From Terriglobia bacterium (GTDB taxonomy: Bacteria; Acidobacteriota; Terriglobia; Acidiferrales; UBA7541), in contig JAIQGG010000008.1 in assembly GCA_020072785.1 (NCBI GenBank), positions 23,411 through 87,410 on the forward strand: a stretch of DNA of 64,000 nt, written 5' to 3'. The position numbers and the translations under genes were made by a program. Positions within the stretch are counted from its first letter, which is position 1. Every line of letters starts with the position of its first letter. The notes under the pieces were generated by a model. That model was not told where the DNA came from. It saw nothing but the letters and a program-made list of their open reading frames with translations, and did not search any database. This document shows positions 8,601-16,192 of this stretch, piece by piece.

Positions 8601-9969
8601 CGTTCACCAGCGATGCCGTCAGTTGCGTCCAACTGGGAGTGGCGTTACTGGCGTTCGTCGTCTTGACCACGCCCAGCAGTTTGCTGGAGCTCGTGGAACT
8701 GTCCGCAATCGCCGCGTACAGCGTGTTGTTGTTGGAGGGAGCAATCGCCAGCGCGATTCGCCCGATCTTCGAGGCAGCGACGCCCGCGGGCAAGTTCTGC
8801 AGGGTCCAGGTGATCGTGCAGGACGTGACCGGGGCGCTGGATTTGTAGATGCCGTTATTGGAATCGCCGAAGGGAAACCCCAGAGCCGCCCATGCCGTCC
8901 CGTCGCTGCCGAAGGCCACGTCGGTTCCCGGATCTCCCGTCGCCGTCGGTGCGATGACGGGAAGCACGTGAGTCCAGTTCACCCCGCTGTCTGCCGAACA
9001 CCACACCCCGGACTGCAACGCCGCCCCGCGGCCGCGGACCGCGGCGAGCAGGATATTGTTCGCACCTGCCTTGCGGTTCACCGCAATCGCGCCGATCATC
9101 GGCCCCGCGCGAGTGTCGTCCAGCGGAGGGTTACTGGGCAGGCCGAAAGCGGAAAACGTGTTGTCGCGGGTCCAGGTCGCGCCGCCGTTGGTGGACTTGA
9201 ACACTCCGGCGCCGTAAATGTTGTCGCCGCCGAAATTGTCTTCGCCCGTACCCACGTAAACGACGGACGCTGCGCAAGTATGCGATGTGGGGTCGATGGC
9301 GATCGCGCCGACGGAGATCAGCGGCTGGTAATCGAAGAGCGGCGTCAATATCCCGCTGCCATTGGTCAGCTTCCAGACGCCGCCGTCGGCTCCGCCGAGA
9401 AAGAACGTATTGCCCGTCGCGTCGCAGGGGTCCACGGCTAGCGCGGTCACGCGCCCCGAGGTGTACGGCAGATTGAAGGTTGAAATTGTGGCCTGCGGGC
9501 CGATGGCCGCCCACGCCGCTCCGGTGCCGCTAGGCGGCGGCGCGAAACCGGGCCCGGTGCCGCTGCCGGGGGCCGCGAGTTGCGCGCTACCCGAACCCGG
9601 GGCGCTCTGCGGCTGCACGGCCTGCAACTGCGCGCCCTGTATCGTGCCGCCCTGCGCCAACTGTTGCTGTTGCTGCATGCGGCGCACATGCGCCAGAGCC
9701 CGCTCGCGCGCCCCCGCGGGAATGAAGCCCAGGGGATAGGTGCGCGGGTGGAAGAACCACCGCTGGCGGCGCTGCAGAAAAGCCGCTCCTTCGCGCTCTT
9801 CGCCCGCCGCGTGCAGGGCGAGGATGCGGGGTCTTTCGGCCGTGGGTTTGCCGGCCGGGGGAGTCACCGCCGGCTTATCCTGCGCGCGCAAGCGCGGGGC
9901 GAACGAATCGCTGCCCAGGAGCAGCGCAGCAAGCAGCACCGCCATCCGACACAAGCGATTCATGTACAT
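5653..9969 (-). CDS. giant secreted BNR-repeat / IPT-TIG surface protein
   Basis: About 1,438 residues counted from the ATG at 9969 (MYMNRLCRM), which begins a signal peptide ending near PRLRAQ. Upstream in-frame starts at 10008, 10026 and 10068 would add a tail partly encoded by a palindromic repeat, so they are less likely. After a Gln/Pro/Gly-rich linker come repeated Asp-box-like blades (GGADGGVWK, YVGNDGGVWSTND, TTDGGTSWSVLG). These indicate a sialidase/Vps10-like propeller of roughly 800 residues. Two IPT/TIG-like domains (TLTGTNFTSGSQVAFNGS) and a PPC-like domain (PPNDNFANAI) follow. The C-terminus has two hydrophobic stretches, a CGGG-rich linker and a final beta-strand motif. No catalytic site can be assigned; a surface-binding or matrix role is inference. 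Confidence 0.8.
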   Translation of the reverse strand: MYMNRLCRMAVLLAALLLGSDSFAPRLRAQDKPAVTPPAGKPTAERPRILALHAAGEEREGAAFLQRRQRWFFHPRTYPLGFIPAGARERALAHVRRMQQQQQLAQGGTIQGAQLQAVQPQSAPGSGSAQLAAPGSGTGPGFAPPPSGTGAAWAAIGPQATISTFNLPYTSGRVTALAVDPCDATGNTFFLGGADGGVWKLTNGSGILTPLFDYQPLISVGAIAIDPTSHTCAASVVYVGTGEDNFGGDNIYGAGVFKSTNGGATWTRDNTFSAFGLPSNPPLDDTRAGPMIGAIAVNRKAGANNILLAAVRGRGAALQSGVWCSADSGVNWTHVLPVIAPTATGDPGTDVAFGSDGTAWAALGFPFGDSNNGIYKSSAPVTSCTITWTLQNLPAGVAASKIGRIALAIAPSNNNTLYAAIADSSTSSSKLLGVVKTTNASNATPSWTQLTASLVNAANGFCNDQCFYDLVLAVHPADANTVFAGGAANNATVIRSLDGGSTWTEISRNNVSGALDALHVDTHAFAFNTTGSVLYVGNDGGVWSTNDPKGTVSGGYWNNLNGSLNITQFYPGLSIHPSTPNFALGGTQDNGVQLYNPGNTGSLVWTDTGLGCDGGFTAIDPQIPSTTYGECEYIPNPGGILVIAVSYAGDGILGKGYLATTGIDPTDRGSFIPPLVLDKNNPQTIYFGTCRVWQTTDGANTWNAISPDVTTSAHTAGCSGTTGGNLTAIAAAPSASTTIYTGADNGEIEATTNSGSTWTSLTTSALPGRSITQVAVDPANSKKAYVAFSGFGTCSNVAIICDGKGHVFMSADATNLAANPWTDISGTGAGALPDIPVNDIVIDPDDPTHNTLYIATDVGAFFTTDGGTSWSVLGAPNTLPNSEILSLVLHNPSRTLRAATHGRGVWDLNLGPAAGTPALRIGSIAPFKANAGDGLFTLTVTGSGLTGGTVRWNGSTTNVTQGGGSDTQLTATIAAALVAASGTPKITVTAGANTSNALTFTVLGNPPTLTSIVPAQVTVGSAAATITLTGTNFTSGSQVAFNGSTANVTVTDTTGVPTTLKAQLAAALLGPYGSTDDITVVNPPPGGGASNAKTFAVVAPAPPNDNFANAINITVNSYTDTKDSSGATTEAADPLPACVYQFTSGQGGNNGPYANGLYNTIWYKFTAPSSGGTLNLDTIGSSYDSVLSVWTGSSQASLTAVSGGCNDDITPGIVLESQLSGVALTGGTTYYIMVSSFGPPDPNPIALGGKSVLNFQFGQPPFSLTPQAPTSVTVSAGNSASYTIAVAPANAFTGTVMLSCSSPAPATSCSVNPTSVTLGSSTNVTVTVATTRRGALPPPRFPGRYSPLGRRAPLGLLAILVLFFAVSVARRPRHALAFSLPLAGLLLLLAAMAAGCGGGSGGGGGGGATGTTAGTYTITVTGTSGASTSRATVTLVVN

Positions 9970-10030
9970 ACGACGTGAGCCATCCAGTACGGCGCGGTGC
10001 GGGTTCATGGGCGAAAAAGACCTCATTAGT

Positions 10031-10050
10031 GTGACCGCGAACCGGTCAAC
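10031..10050 (-). repeat. interspersed palindrome, family 1 (copy 1)
   Basis: GTGACCGCGAACCGGTCAAC on the plus strand, an imperfect copy of the GACCGC-GAA-GCGGTC core. It lies 5' of the BNR-protein gene in an extension of its reading frame. Confidence 0.75.
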
Positions 10051-10199
10051 ACTCAGGGCGCTCTGCATTCAGATGGTCCGGAGGCGGCGGTGGTTGGCCG
10101 GGCCACCCAGCAAGAAAGCCACCCCGCGAGAGGTTACACCACTCTCTGCGTGGCAACAAAGTAAAGAATAGGCGCTCTCGTGAGGAAATAAACTGGCGT

Positions 10200-10589
10200 T
10201 CAGCTTCCCGATGGGGGGAAAAAGATGTTCCAGAAGGCCGGGGCGCGCGCCGCAAACTCCACGGGAACGAGCGAGCCTTCGGAACTGAATTGCGGGGCGC
10301 GGGTGACGCTGGCGCCGAGGCGCTTCTGCGACGTGGGATTTTCCACGATCAGCCTGGTACCCAGGGGCAGCGGCTCGGAAAGCACCAGCATGGCCCCCAG
10401 TTCGTTCACGGCCACGGTCATGCCGTTGATCGAGTTCTGCTTGCCGGGCACGTGCAGGATCACCGGCATGCGCAGCATCACCCGCTGGCTGCGGCGGCGC
10501 TCTTCCAGCAGCATGGCGGGCTTCGTGGGCCCTTCGTCGGCCCTCGCGGGTCTTTGCAGTTTCTGCGGCGTTTTTTCCGGCAGTTTCAC
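10200..10589 (-). CDS. PilZ-domain protein (second of a coupled pair)
   Basis: A 129-residue product starting at GTG 10589, whose first bases overlap the TGA stop of the upstream PilZ gene (GTGA). The reading frame stays open further upstream, but that part merely shadows the preceding gene. ERRRSQRVMLRMPV carries the RxxxR c-di-GMP contact of PilZ domains, and VNELGAMLVLS matches the [D/N]xSxxG-type second motif except that the serine position is changed. PilZ domains bind cyclic di-GMP and modulate motility, exopolysaccharide or adhesion machinery. No partner enzyme is fused, so it probably acts by protein contact. The overlap implies translational coupling and similar amounts of both proteins. 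Confidence 0.8.
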   Translation of the reverse strand: MKLPEKTPQKLQRPARADEGPTKPAMLLEERRRSQRVMLRMPVILHVPGKQNSINGMTVAVNELGAMLVLSEPLPLGTRLIVENPTSQKRLGASVTRAPQFSSEGSLVPVEFAARAPAFWNIFFPPSGS

Positions 10590-10930
10590 AGTTCCAACCC
10601 CCAGAAATCCATCTCCGGCGAGATCAGTTCCACGCCGTATTCCCAACCCTCCGGCCGTGCCTTGCCCTTCCAGACGACGACGGCGACGTTGCTGCTCTGC
10701 GTCGCCAGATTGGTGAGCGCCAGGCGGTGCTCGATCTCCAGAGACTGCGGCAGCACCACCATGCAGCCATAAGGATTGACGACCCGCGTATGGGCTTCCA
10801 GACGAATGCGCTTGCCGTCGGCGGCGTCCCATTCCAGGCGCACCGGCACGCGGGAGTTCATCCGCCTGCCACGGCGGCTTTCATTCGCTGGGAGTTCGAT
10901 CTTGCGTCCTTCTCGTGTAGGCACAGCCAT
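10586..10930 (-). CDS. PilZ-domain protein (first of a coupled pair)
   Basis: A 114-residue single-domain protein. The N-terminal RRGRRMNSRVPVRLEW contains the arginine-rich c-di-GMP motif. The second motif is degenerate (VVNPYGCMVVL), with proline and tyrosine where Ser and the spacer residues are usual, so nucleotide affinity may be reduced or lost. A conserved WKGKARPEGWEYGVEL stretch fits the PilZ barrel end. It precedes the second PilZ gene with a 3-base overlap. One possibility is that one partner senses c-di-GMP while the degenerate one supplies the docking surface; this is inference. No GGDEF or EAL gene is in the window. Confidence 0.8.
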   Translation of the reverse strand: MAVPTREGRKIELPANESRRGRRMNSRVPVRLEWDAADGKRIRLEAHTRVVNPYGCMVVLPQSLEIEHRLALTNLATQSSNVAVVVWKGKARPEGWEYGVELISPEMDFWGLEL

Positions 10931-11060
10931 TCTCGGGACCCACTGACCATGCTAGAGTTGGCATTCGATGCGGTCAATAGTACCGGGTCGTAAGATACAT
11001 AGCTGTACCCAGGGACAGCGCACCCGGCCGCTCGCCGCTTGGATTCAGACACGGACATCT

Positions 11061-11086
11061 GTATGCGCGACCGCGAAGCGGTCAAC
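11061..11086 (-). repeat. interspersed palindrome, family 1 (copy 2)
   Basis: GTATGC plus GCGACCGCGAAGCGGTCAAC, a near-perfect copy ending 2 nt before the TTG start of the HpnK-like gene. It therefore occupies the place where a ribosome binding site would be. Confidence 0.85.
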
Positions 11087-11088
11087 TC

Positions 11089-11976
11089 TTGAAAGCACTC
11101 ATCGTCAACGCCGATGACCTTGGCTGGACCGAGGACGTGAACCGCGGCATCGCCGAGGCTCACCGCCACGGCATCCTCACCAGCGCCTCCCTGCTGGCCA
11201 ATGGCACGGCCTTCGCCGGCGCGGTGCAGCTGGCGCGCCTCGAAACGCGGCTGGGCGTGGGCGTGCACCTCAACCTGAGTGACGGACCGCCCATTTTGCC
11301 GCCCGGGGAAGTGCCCAGCCTGGTCAACGGCGAAGGGATGCTGCGCGCCGGCCCGGGAACGCTCTTCGTGCGCCTGCTGCGTGGGCGCCTGCATCGGGCC
11401 GAAGTCGAACGGGAATGGGAGGCGCAGGTACGCAAAGTGCGCGACGCCGGTATTGCGCCCACGCATCTCGACGGGCACAAGCACGTGCACATGCTCCCGG
11501 GGCTGTTCGAGATTGCCGTGCGCATCGCGCGGCGCCACGGCATCCGCGCTATCCGCGTCGCGCTGGAAGCGCCGCAGCTCAGCGCGCTGTTGGACAAGGG
11601 CGCGCCGCGCGTTACGCCCGGCCCCGCCAGGCGTTTCACCAAGGCGCTCGCAGTGCGCGGCCTGCGTCTGCTGGCCAGGGACGCCCGGGAGGAGGCGCGC
11701 CGCGCGGGCCTCGTGACCTGCGATTTTTTCTGCGGCATCACGCAGACGGGCTTGCTGACGGAGAGTGGCGTGGCCACTCTGCTCGCCAACCTGCCGCCGG
11801 GCCTGACCGAGCTGATGACCCACCCCGGCTACGCCGGGGAGGAGCTGCGCCGCACCCCCACCCGCCTGCAGGACTCCCGCCAGGCCGAGCTGGCTATTCT
11901 GACGGCACCGGGGATTCGAAATCTTGTCGCCAGCCAGGGCATCCGCTTGCTACACTACGGCCTTGCAGCCGATTGA
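11089..11976 (+). CDS. hpnK: YdjC/ChbG-family carbohydrate deacetylase, HpnK-like
   Basis: The 295-residue protein opens with KALIVNADDLGW. This is the N-terminal metal-binding ADD motif of the YdjC/HpnK deacetylase family, and the start is set by it: homologues begin just before this strand, which forces use of TTG at 11089. Further histidines at HLDGHKHVHMLPG (about residues 125-137) and the LTELMTHPGYAG end are typical metal ligands. In hopanoid producers HpnK is thought to deacetylate the N-acetylglucosamine side chain. No other hopanoid gene is present here, so a related deacetylase acting on a polyprenyl-linked sugar is equally possible. It is followed 1 nt later by a glycosyltransferase gene, indicating an operon. 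Confidence 0.8.
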   Translation: MKALIVNADDLGWTEDVNRGIAEAHRHGILTSASLLANGTAFAGAVQLARLETRLGVGVHLNLSDGPPILPPGEVPSLVNGEGMLRAGPGTLFVRLLRGRLHRAEVEREWEAQVRKVRDAGIAPTHLDGHKHVHMLPGLFEIAVRIARRHGIRAIRVALEAPQLSALLDKGAPRVTPGPARRFTKALAVRGLRLLARDAREEARRAGLVTCDFFCGITQTGLLTESGVATLLANLPPGLTELMTHPGYAGEELRRTPTRLQDSRQAELAILTAPGIRNLVASQGIRLLHYGLAAD

Positions 11977-11977
11977 C

Positions 11978-13000
11978 ATGAAAAGCGAAAACGCCATTCA
12001 ATATTCTCTGGTCGTCCCGTTCTTTAACGAACAGGAGAACATCCCGCAGCTCTATCTGCACCTCACCGAAGTCATGGATGGGCTCGGCGGGACGTATGAG
12101 CTGGTGTTCATCGACGACGGCAGCCGGGACAATACCTACAAGGTGCTCCAAGACATCTTCGAGCACGACCGCCGGGTCAATCTGGTGCGGCTGCGCCGCA
12201 ACTTCGGGCAGACCGCGGCGCTGAAGGCGGGTTTCGATTTCGCGCGGGGCGACGTGATCATCTCCATGGACGGCGACCTGCAGCACGATCCCGACGAGAT
12301 CCCCAAATTCATCGAGAAACTGGAAGAGGGCTACGATCTGGTGAGCGGGTGGCGCGTGGCGCGCAAGGATCACTGGCTCACGCGGCGCCTGCCCAGCCGT
12401 GTCGCCAACTGGATGATGGCCAAGCTCTCCGGCGTCCCGGTGCACGATTTCGGAACCACCTTCAAGGCCTACCGCCGCGAGATCATCCAGGAAATCCAGC
12501 TCTACGGCGAGCTGCATCGCTTCATTCCCGCGCTGGCGGCCTCCGCCGGAGCGCGCATCGCGGAAGTGCCCATCGTCAATCTGGAGCGCAAGAACGGGAA
12601 ATCGAATTACGGCATCGGGCGCACCATCCGCGTCTTTCTGGACCTGCTGATCGTGAAGTTTCTCCTGGACTACTCCACGCGGCCGCTGCAGTTCTTCGGG
12701 CTGATGGGGATGTTCGGCTCGGGCACGGGGCTGCTGATCTGCCTGGTGCTGGCCTTCAAGAAGCTGTTCTACCATACGCAGTTGCTGGCGCAGCACGGCC
12801 CCTTGCTCCTGCTGGGCATCGCGCTGTTCGTGAGCGGAATTCAGTTCATGTCCATGGGGCTGCTCGGCGAGATGATGGCGCGCACCTACTACGAATCGCA
12901 GAACAAGCCGATTTACTCGCTGCGCGAAGTGAAGAGCCACCGCAAGGAGATGGGCGACTCGGCCGAGTCCGCCCGCCCCTCCGGCAGTTCCGACCGCTAG
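11978..13000 (+). CDS. GtrB/DPM1-type polyprenyl-phosphate glycosyltransferase
   Basis: About 340 residues from ATG 11978. The GT2 fold is seen in SLVVPFFNEQENIPQLY, the nucleotide-binding FIDDGSRDNT, the metal-binding MDGDLQHDPDEIP and the DFGTTFKAYRR acceptor region. Two hydrophobic segments near the C-terminus (about residues 225-250 and 265-290) match the membrane anchors of bactoprenol glucosyl or mannosyl transferases. Such enzymes load a sugar from a nucleotide donor onto undecaprenyl phosphate on the cytoplasmic face. Together with the preceding deacetylase this suggests synthesis and deacetylation of a lipid-linked sugar for cell-envelope decoration; the sugar identity is unknown. 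Confidence 0.85.
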   Translation: MKSENAIQYSLVVPFFNEQENIPQLYLHLTEVMDGLGGTYELVFIDDGSRDNTYKVLQDIFEHDRRVNLVRLRRNFGQTAALKAGFDFARGDVIISMDGDLQHDPDEIPKFIEKLEEGYDLVSGWRVARKDHWLTRRLPSRVANWMMAKLSGVPVHDFGTTFKAYRREIIQEIQLYGELHRFIPALAASAGARIAEVPIVNLERKNGKSNYGIGRTIRVFLDLLIVKFLLDYSTRPLQFFGLMGMFGSGTGLLICLVLAFKKLFYHTQLLAQHGPLLLLGIALFVSGIQFMSMGLLGEMMARTYYESQNKPIYSLREVKSHRKEMGDSAESARPSGSSDR

Positions 13001-13072
13001 CCCGCCCGCGGCGCTTCCCCGCTGCCGCATCCTTCCGGATTCAATGACAATTGGAGCTTTCCTGCGGCGGGA

Positions 13073-16000
13073 TTAGTCCGCGGTCTGCTGCGCGGCCTGC
13101 GGGGTTCCTCTGCGGAAGCTGCGCGTGATCCAGCTTTCGAATTGATCCATGTAGATGAAGACCGCCGGCGTCAGGTACAGCGTGACCACCTGCGAGAGCA
13201 GCAGCCCCCCCACCACGGCCAGGCCCAGCGGGCGGCGCGATTCCGCACCCGCGCCGTAGCCCAGGGCGATGGGCAGGGTGCCCATCAGCGCGGACATGGT
13301 GGTCATCATGATGGGGCGGAAGCGCACGATGCAGCCCTTGAAGATGGCCTCCGCGGGAGCCAGGTTGTCGTGGCGCTGCGCTGCCAGCGCGAAGTCGATC
13401 ATCATGATCGCATTCTTCTTTACGATGCCCACCAGCATGATCACGCCTACGAAACCGTACAGGTTCAGGTCGTAGTGAAACAGGTACAGCGTGAGCAGCG
13501 CCCCGAAACCCGCCGAAGGCAACCCGGAGAGAATCGTCAGGGGATGAATGAAGCTCTCGTAGAGAACTCCGAGAATAATGTAAATGACCAGGATGGACAT
13601 GAGCAGGAGTACGCCCAGCCCGGCGACCGAGGATTCGAAGGCCTGCGCGGTGCCCTGAAAACTGGTGGTGATGGTCGCGGGCAGTGTCGTTCGCGCCAGC
13701 TCGCTGACCTGGGCCACGCCGGTGCCCAGCGCCACGCCAGGCTTCAGGTTGAAGGAAAGCGTGACTGCGGGAAGCTGCCCGAGATGCGTGACCGCCAGCG
13801 GCCCCACCGACGGGCGCAGCCGCGCCACGGCGTCCAGGGGCACAAGCTGTCCCGTGCCAGAACGGATGTAAAGCAGCGGCAGGGCCGCGGGATCCCTCTG
13901 GTAGCGCGGCTCAAGCTCCATGATGACCCGGTACTCGTTCGTCGGGGTGTAGATGGTGGAAATCTGGCGGGCGCCGTAGCTGGTGTACAGCGCGTCTTCG
14001 ATCTGTGCCGCGGTCACCCCCAGCGCGGAGGCCTTGTCGCGGTCGATCAGCACGTCCACCTGGGGATTCTTGATCTGCATGTCGGTGTTGACGTCCTGCA
14101 GGCCGGGCAGCGTACGCGCCTTGGCTTCGAACTCCGCGGCCGCGCGGTACAGCGCGGTGGTCTCGGTGCTCTGCATGGTGAACTGGTAGAGCGCCTTGGT
14201 GAGCTGCCCGCCGATGCGGATGGGCGGCAGATTCTGCGGATAGGCGCGGATCCCCGGCACCACGGCGAGCTTCGGACGCAGATCCTCGATAATGCGGTCC
14301 ACGTGGGGCCGCGTGTTGCGCGGCGTCAGCCGAATGAACAGCCGGCCGGAGTTCGATCCGCCGGCGGCGCCCGACGAGCCGCCGCCGATGCTCGAGAAAG
14401 CGTTGGCCACGTAAGGCTGCTGCTGCACGATGGCCATGAGCTGCTTCTGATGCTCGGCCATGGCTTCGAAGGAGATGCCCTCCTGCGCTTCGGTAAAGAT
14501 AAATACCTGGCCGGTATCCTCGCTGGGCAGGAAGCCCTTGGGGATCACCCGGAAGAGCTCCACCGTCCCGGCCAGCATCAGCACGGAGAGCAACACCGTG
14601 GCCAAGCGGTGGCGCAGGGCGAAGCGCAGCGAGCCTTCGTAAGCGCGCTCCACCGCCTGGTATCCGTTTTCGAAGGAATTGTAGAGCCAACCGTGCTTCT
14701 GCTCGTGCGCGGAACGCAGGAAGCGGCTGCAGAGCATGGGCGTCAGGGTCAAGGAGACAAACCCGGAGACGAGAATGGCCATGCCGATGGTCACCGAGAA
14801 TTCGTGCAGCAGCCGGCCCAGAATCCCGCCCATGAACAGCACCGGCAGGAACACCGCGGCCAGCGACAAAGTCATCGACAGAATGGTGAAGCCGACCTCG
14901 CGCGCCCCGCGGAAGGCCGCCTCCATCACCGGCTCACCCGCCTCCATGTGGCGGACGATGTTCTCCAGCATGACGATGGCGTCGTCCACGACGAAGCCGA
15001 CCGAGAGCGTCAGCGCCATCATGGAGAGGTTGTCCACGGAATAACCGAGCAGGTACATCACGGCAAAAGTGCCAATGATGGACATGGGCACGGCCAGGCT
15101 GGGTATGACGGTGGCGGAGAGATTGCGCAGGAACAGGAAGATGACCAGGATGACCAGAGCGATGGTCAGCAGCAGCGTGGTTTTGACGTCGTGCACCGAA
15201 TCGCGGATGGAGACCGAGCGATCATAGAGGATTTCGAGCTTCACCGAGGGCGGGATCTGCGCGCGGTAGACGGGCATGAGCCGCTTGATGGAATCCACGA
15301 CCTCGACGGTATTGGTGCCCGGTTGCCGCTGCACGGCCAGAACGATGGCGCGTTCGCCGTTGAACCAACTGGCCACCTTATCGTTCTCCACGCTGTCCAG
15401 GACGCTGCCGACATCAGCGAGGCGCACCGGCGAGCCCCCGCGGTAGGCCACGATGAGCGACCGGTAAGCCGCCGCGTTGGTGAGCTGCCCCGTGGCCTGC
15501 ACGGTCACCGCGCGGTGCTGCCCCCAGAGCGTGCCCGTGGGCAGATTGACGTTGCCCTGCTGCACCGCCTTTTGCACCTCGTCCACGCCGATGCCACGGC
15601 TGGCCAGCTTGCGCGGATCGAGCTGCACGCGCACGGCATACTTCTGCGCGCCGTAGACGCTGACCTGGGCCACGCCGCTGATGGTCGAGATGCGCTGCGC
15701 CAGATAGGTCTCGGCGAACTCGTCCACCAGAGAAAGCGGCAGGCTCGGCGAGGACATCGCGATGTACAGAATGGGCTGGTCCGCCGGGTTGACCTTAAAA
15801 AACGACGGTGGGGCGGGCATGTTCTGCGGCAACTGCGCGCCCGCCTGGGTGATCGCGGTTTGCACGTCCTGGGCCGCGCCATCCAGGTTGCGGTTGAGGT
15901 TGAACTGCAGGGTGATCTGCGTGGTGCCGAGCTGATTCACCGAGGACATCGAATCCAGGCCCTGAATCGTGGAGAACTGCTTTTCCAGCGGAGTGGCCAC

Positions 16001-16180
16001 GCTCGAGGCCATGGTCTCCGGGCTGGCGCCCGGCAGCGCCGCAAACACCTGAATCGTCGGAAAATCCACGTTGGGCAAGTCGCTCACCGGCAGGATGCGG
16101 TAGGCGAACAGGCCGAAGAATAGAATCGCCAGCATCACCAGGGTGGTGGCAATCGGGCGGCGAATGAAGAGATCAGACAT
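13073..16180 (-). CDS. RND multidrug efflux permease (AcrB/MdtB type)
   Basis: 1,035 residues, the usual length for hydrophobe/amphiphile efflux RND pumps. It begins MSDLFIRRPIATTLVM and has the family's transmembrane charged network: two adjacent aspartates in GFVVDDAIVMLEN (TM4) and the lysine of GIVKKNAIMMIDFA (TM10). Large periplasmic loops follow TM1 and TM7. The pump exchanges protons for drugs or other amphiphiles and works as a trimer in the inner membrane with an adaptor and an outer membrane channel. The adaptor gene lies directly upstream (13 nt between them), but no TolC-like gene or TetR-type regulator is visible next to it. Substrate cannot be predicted. Confidence 0.95.
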   Translation of the reverse strand: MSDLFIRRPIATTLVMLAILFFGLFAYRILPVSDLPNVDFPTIQVFAALPGASPETMASSVATPLEKQFSTIQGLDSMSSVNQLGTTQITLQFNLNRNLDGAAQDVQTAITQAGAQLPQNMPAPPSFFKVNPADQPILYIAMSSPSLPLSLVDEFAETYLAQRISTISGVAQVSVYGAQKYAVRVQLDPRKLASRGIGVDEVQKAVQQGNVNLPTGTLWGQHRAVTVQATGQLTNAAAYRSLIVAYRGGSPVRLADVGSVLDSVENDKVASWFNGERAIVLAVQRQPGTNTVEVVDSIKRLMPVYRAQIPPSVKLEILYDRSVSIRDSVHDVKTTLLLTIALVILVIFLFLRNLSATVIPSLAVPMSIIGTFAVMYLLGYSVDNLSMMALTLSVGFVVDDAIVMLENIVRHMEAGEPVMEAAFRGAREVGFTILSMTLSLAAVFLPVLFMGGILGRLLHEFSVTIGMAILVSGFVSLTLTPMLCSRFLRSAHEQKHGWLYNSFENGYQAVERAYEGSLRFALRHRLATVLLSVLMLAGTVELFRVIPKGFLPSEDTGQVFIFTEAQEGISFEAMAEHQKQLMAIVQQQPYVANAFSSIGGGSSGAAGGSNSGRLFIRLTPRNTRPHVDRIIEDLRPKLAVVPGIRAYPQNLPPIRIGGQLTKALYQFTMQSTETTALYRAAAEFEAKARTLPGLQDVNTDMQIKNPQVDVLIDRDKASALGVTAAQIEDALYTSYGARQISTIYTPTNEYRVIMELEPRYQRDPAALPLLYIRSGTGQLVPLDAVARLRPSVGPLAVTHLGQLPAVTLSFNLKPGVALGTGVAQVSELARTTLPATITTSFQGTAQAFESSVAGLGVLLLMSILVIYIILGVLYESFIHPLTILSGLPSAGFGALLTLYLFHYDLNLYGFVGVIMLVGIVKKNAIMMIDFALAAQRHDNLAPAEAIFKGCIVRFRPIMMTTMSALMGTLPIALGYGAGAESRRPLGLAVVGGLLLSQVVTLYLTPAVFIYMDQFESWITRSFRRGTPQAAQQTAD

Positions 16181-16192
16181 GCCGGAATCCGC

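Noticed and set aside
13142..16123. A 993-codon open frame antisense to the RND pump
   Set aside because: His/Arg/Gly-rich shadow frame with no family resemblance; the RND gene on the other strand is certain.
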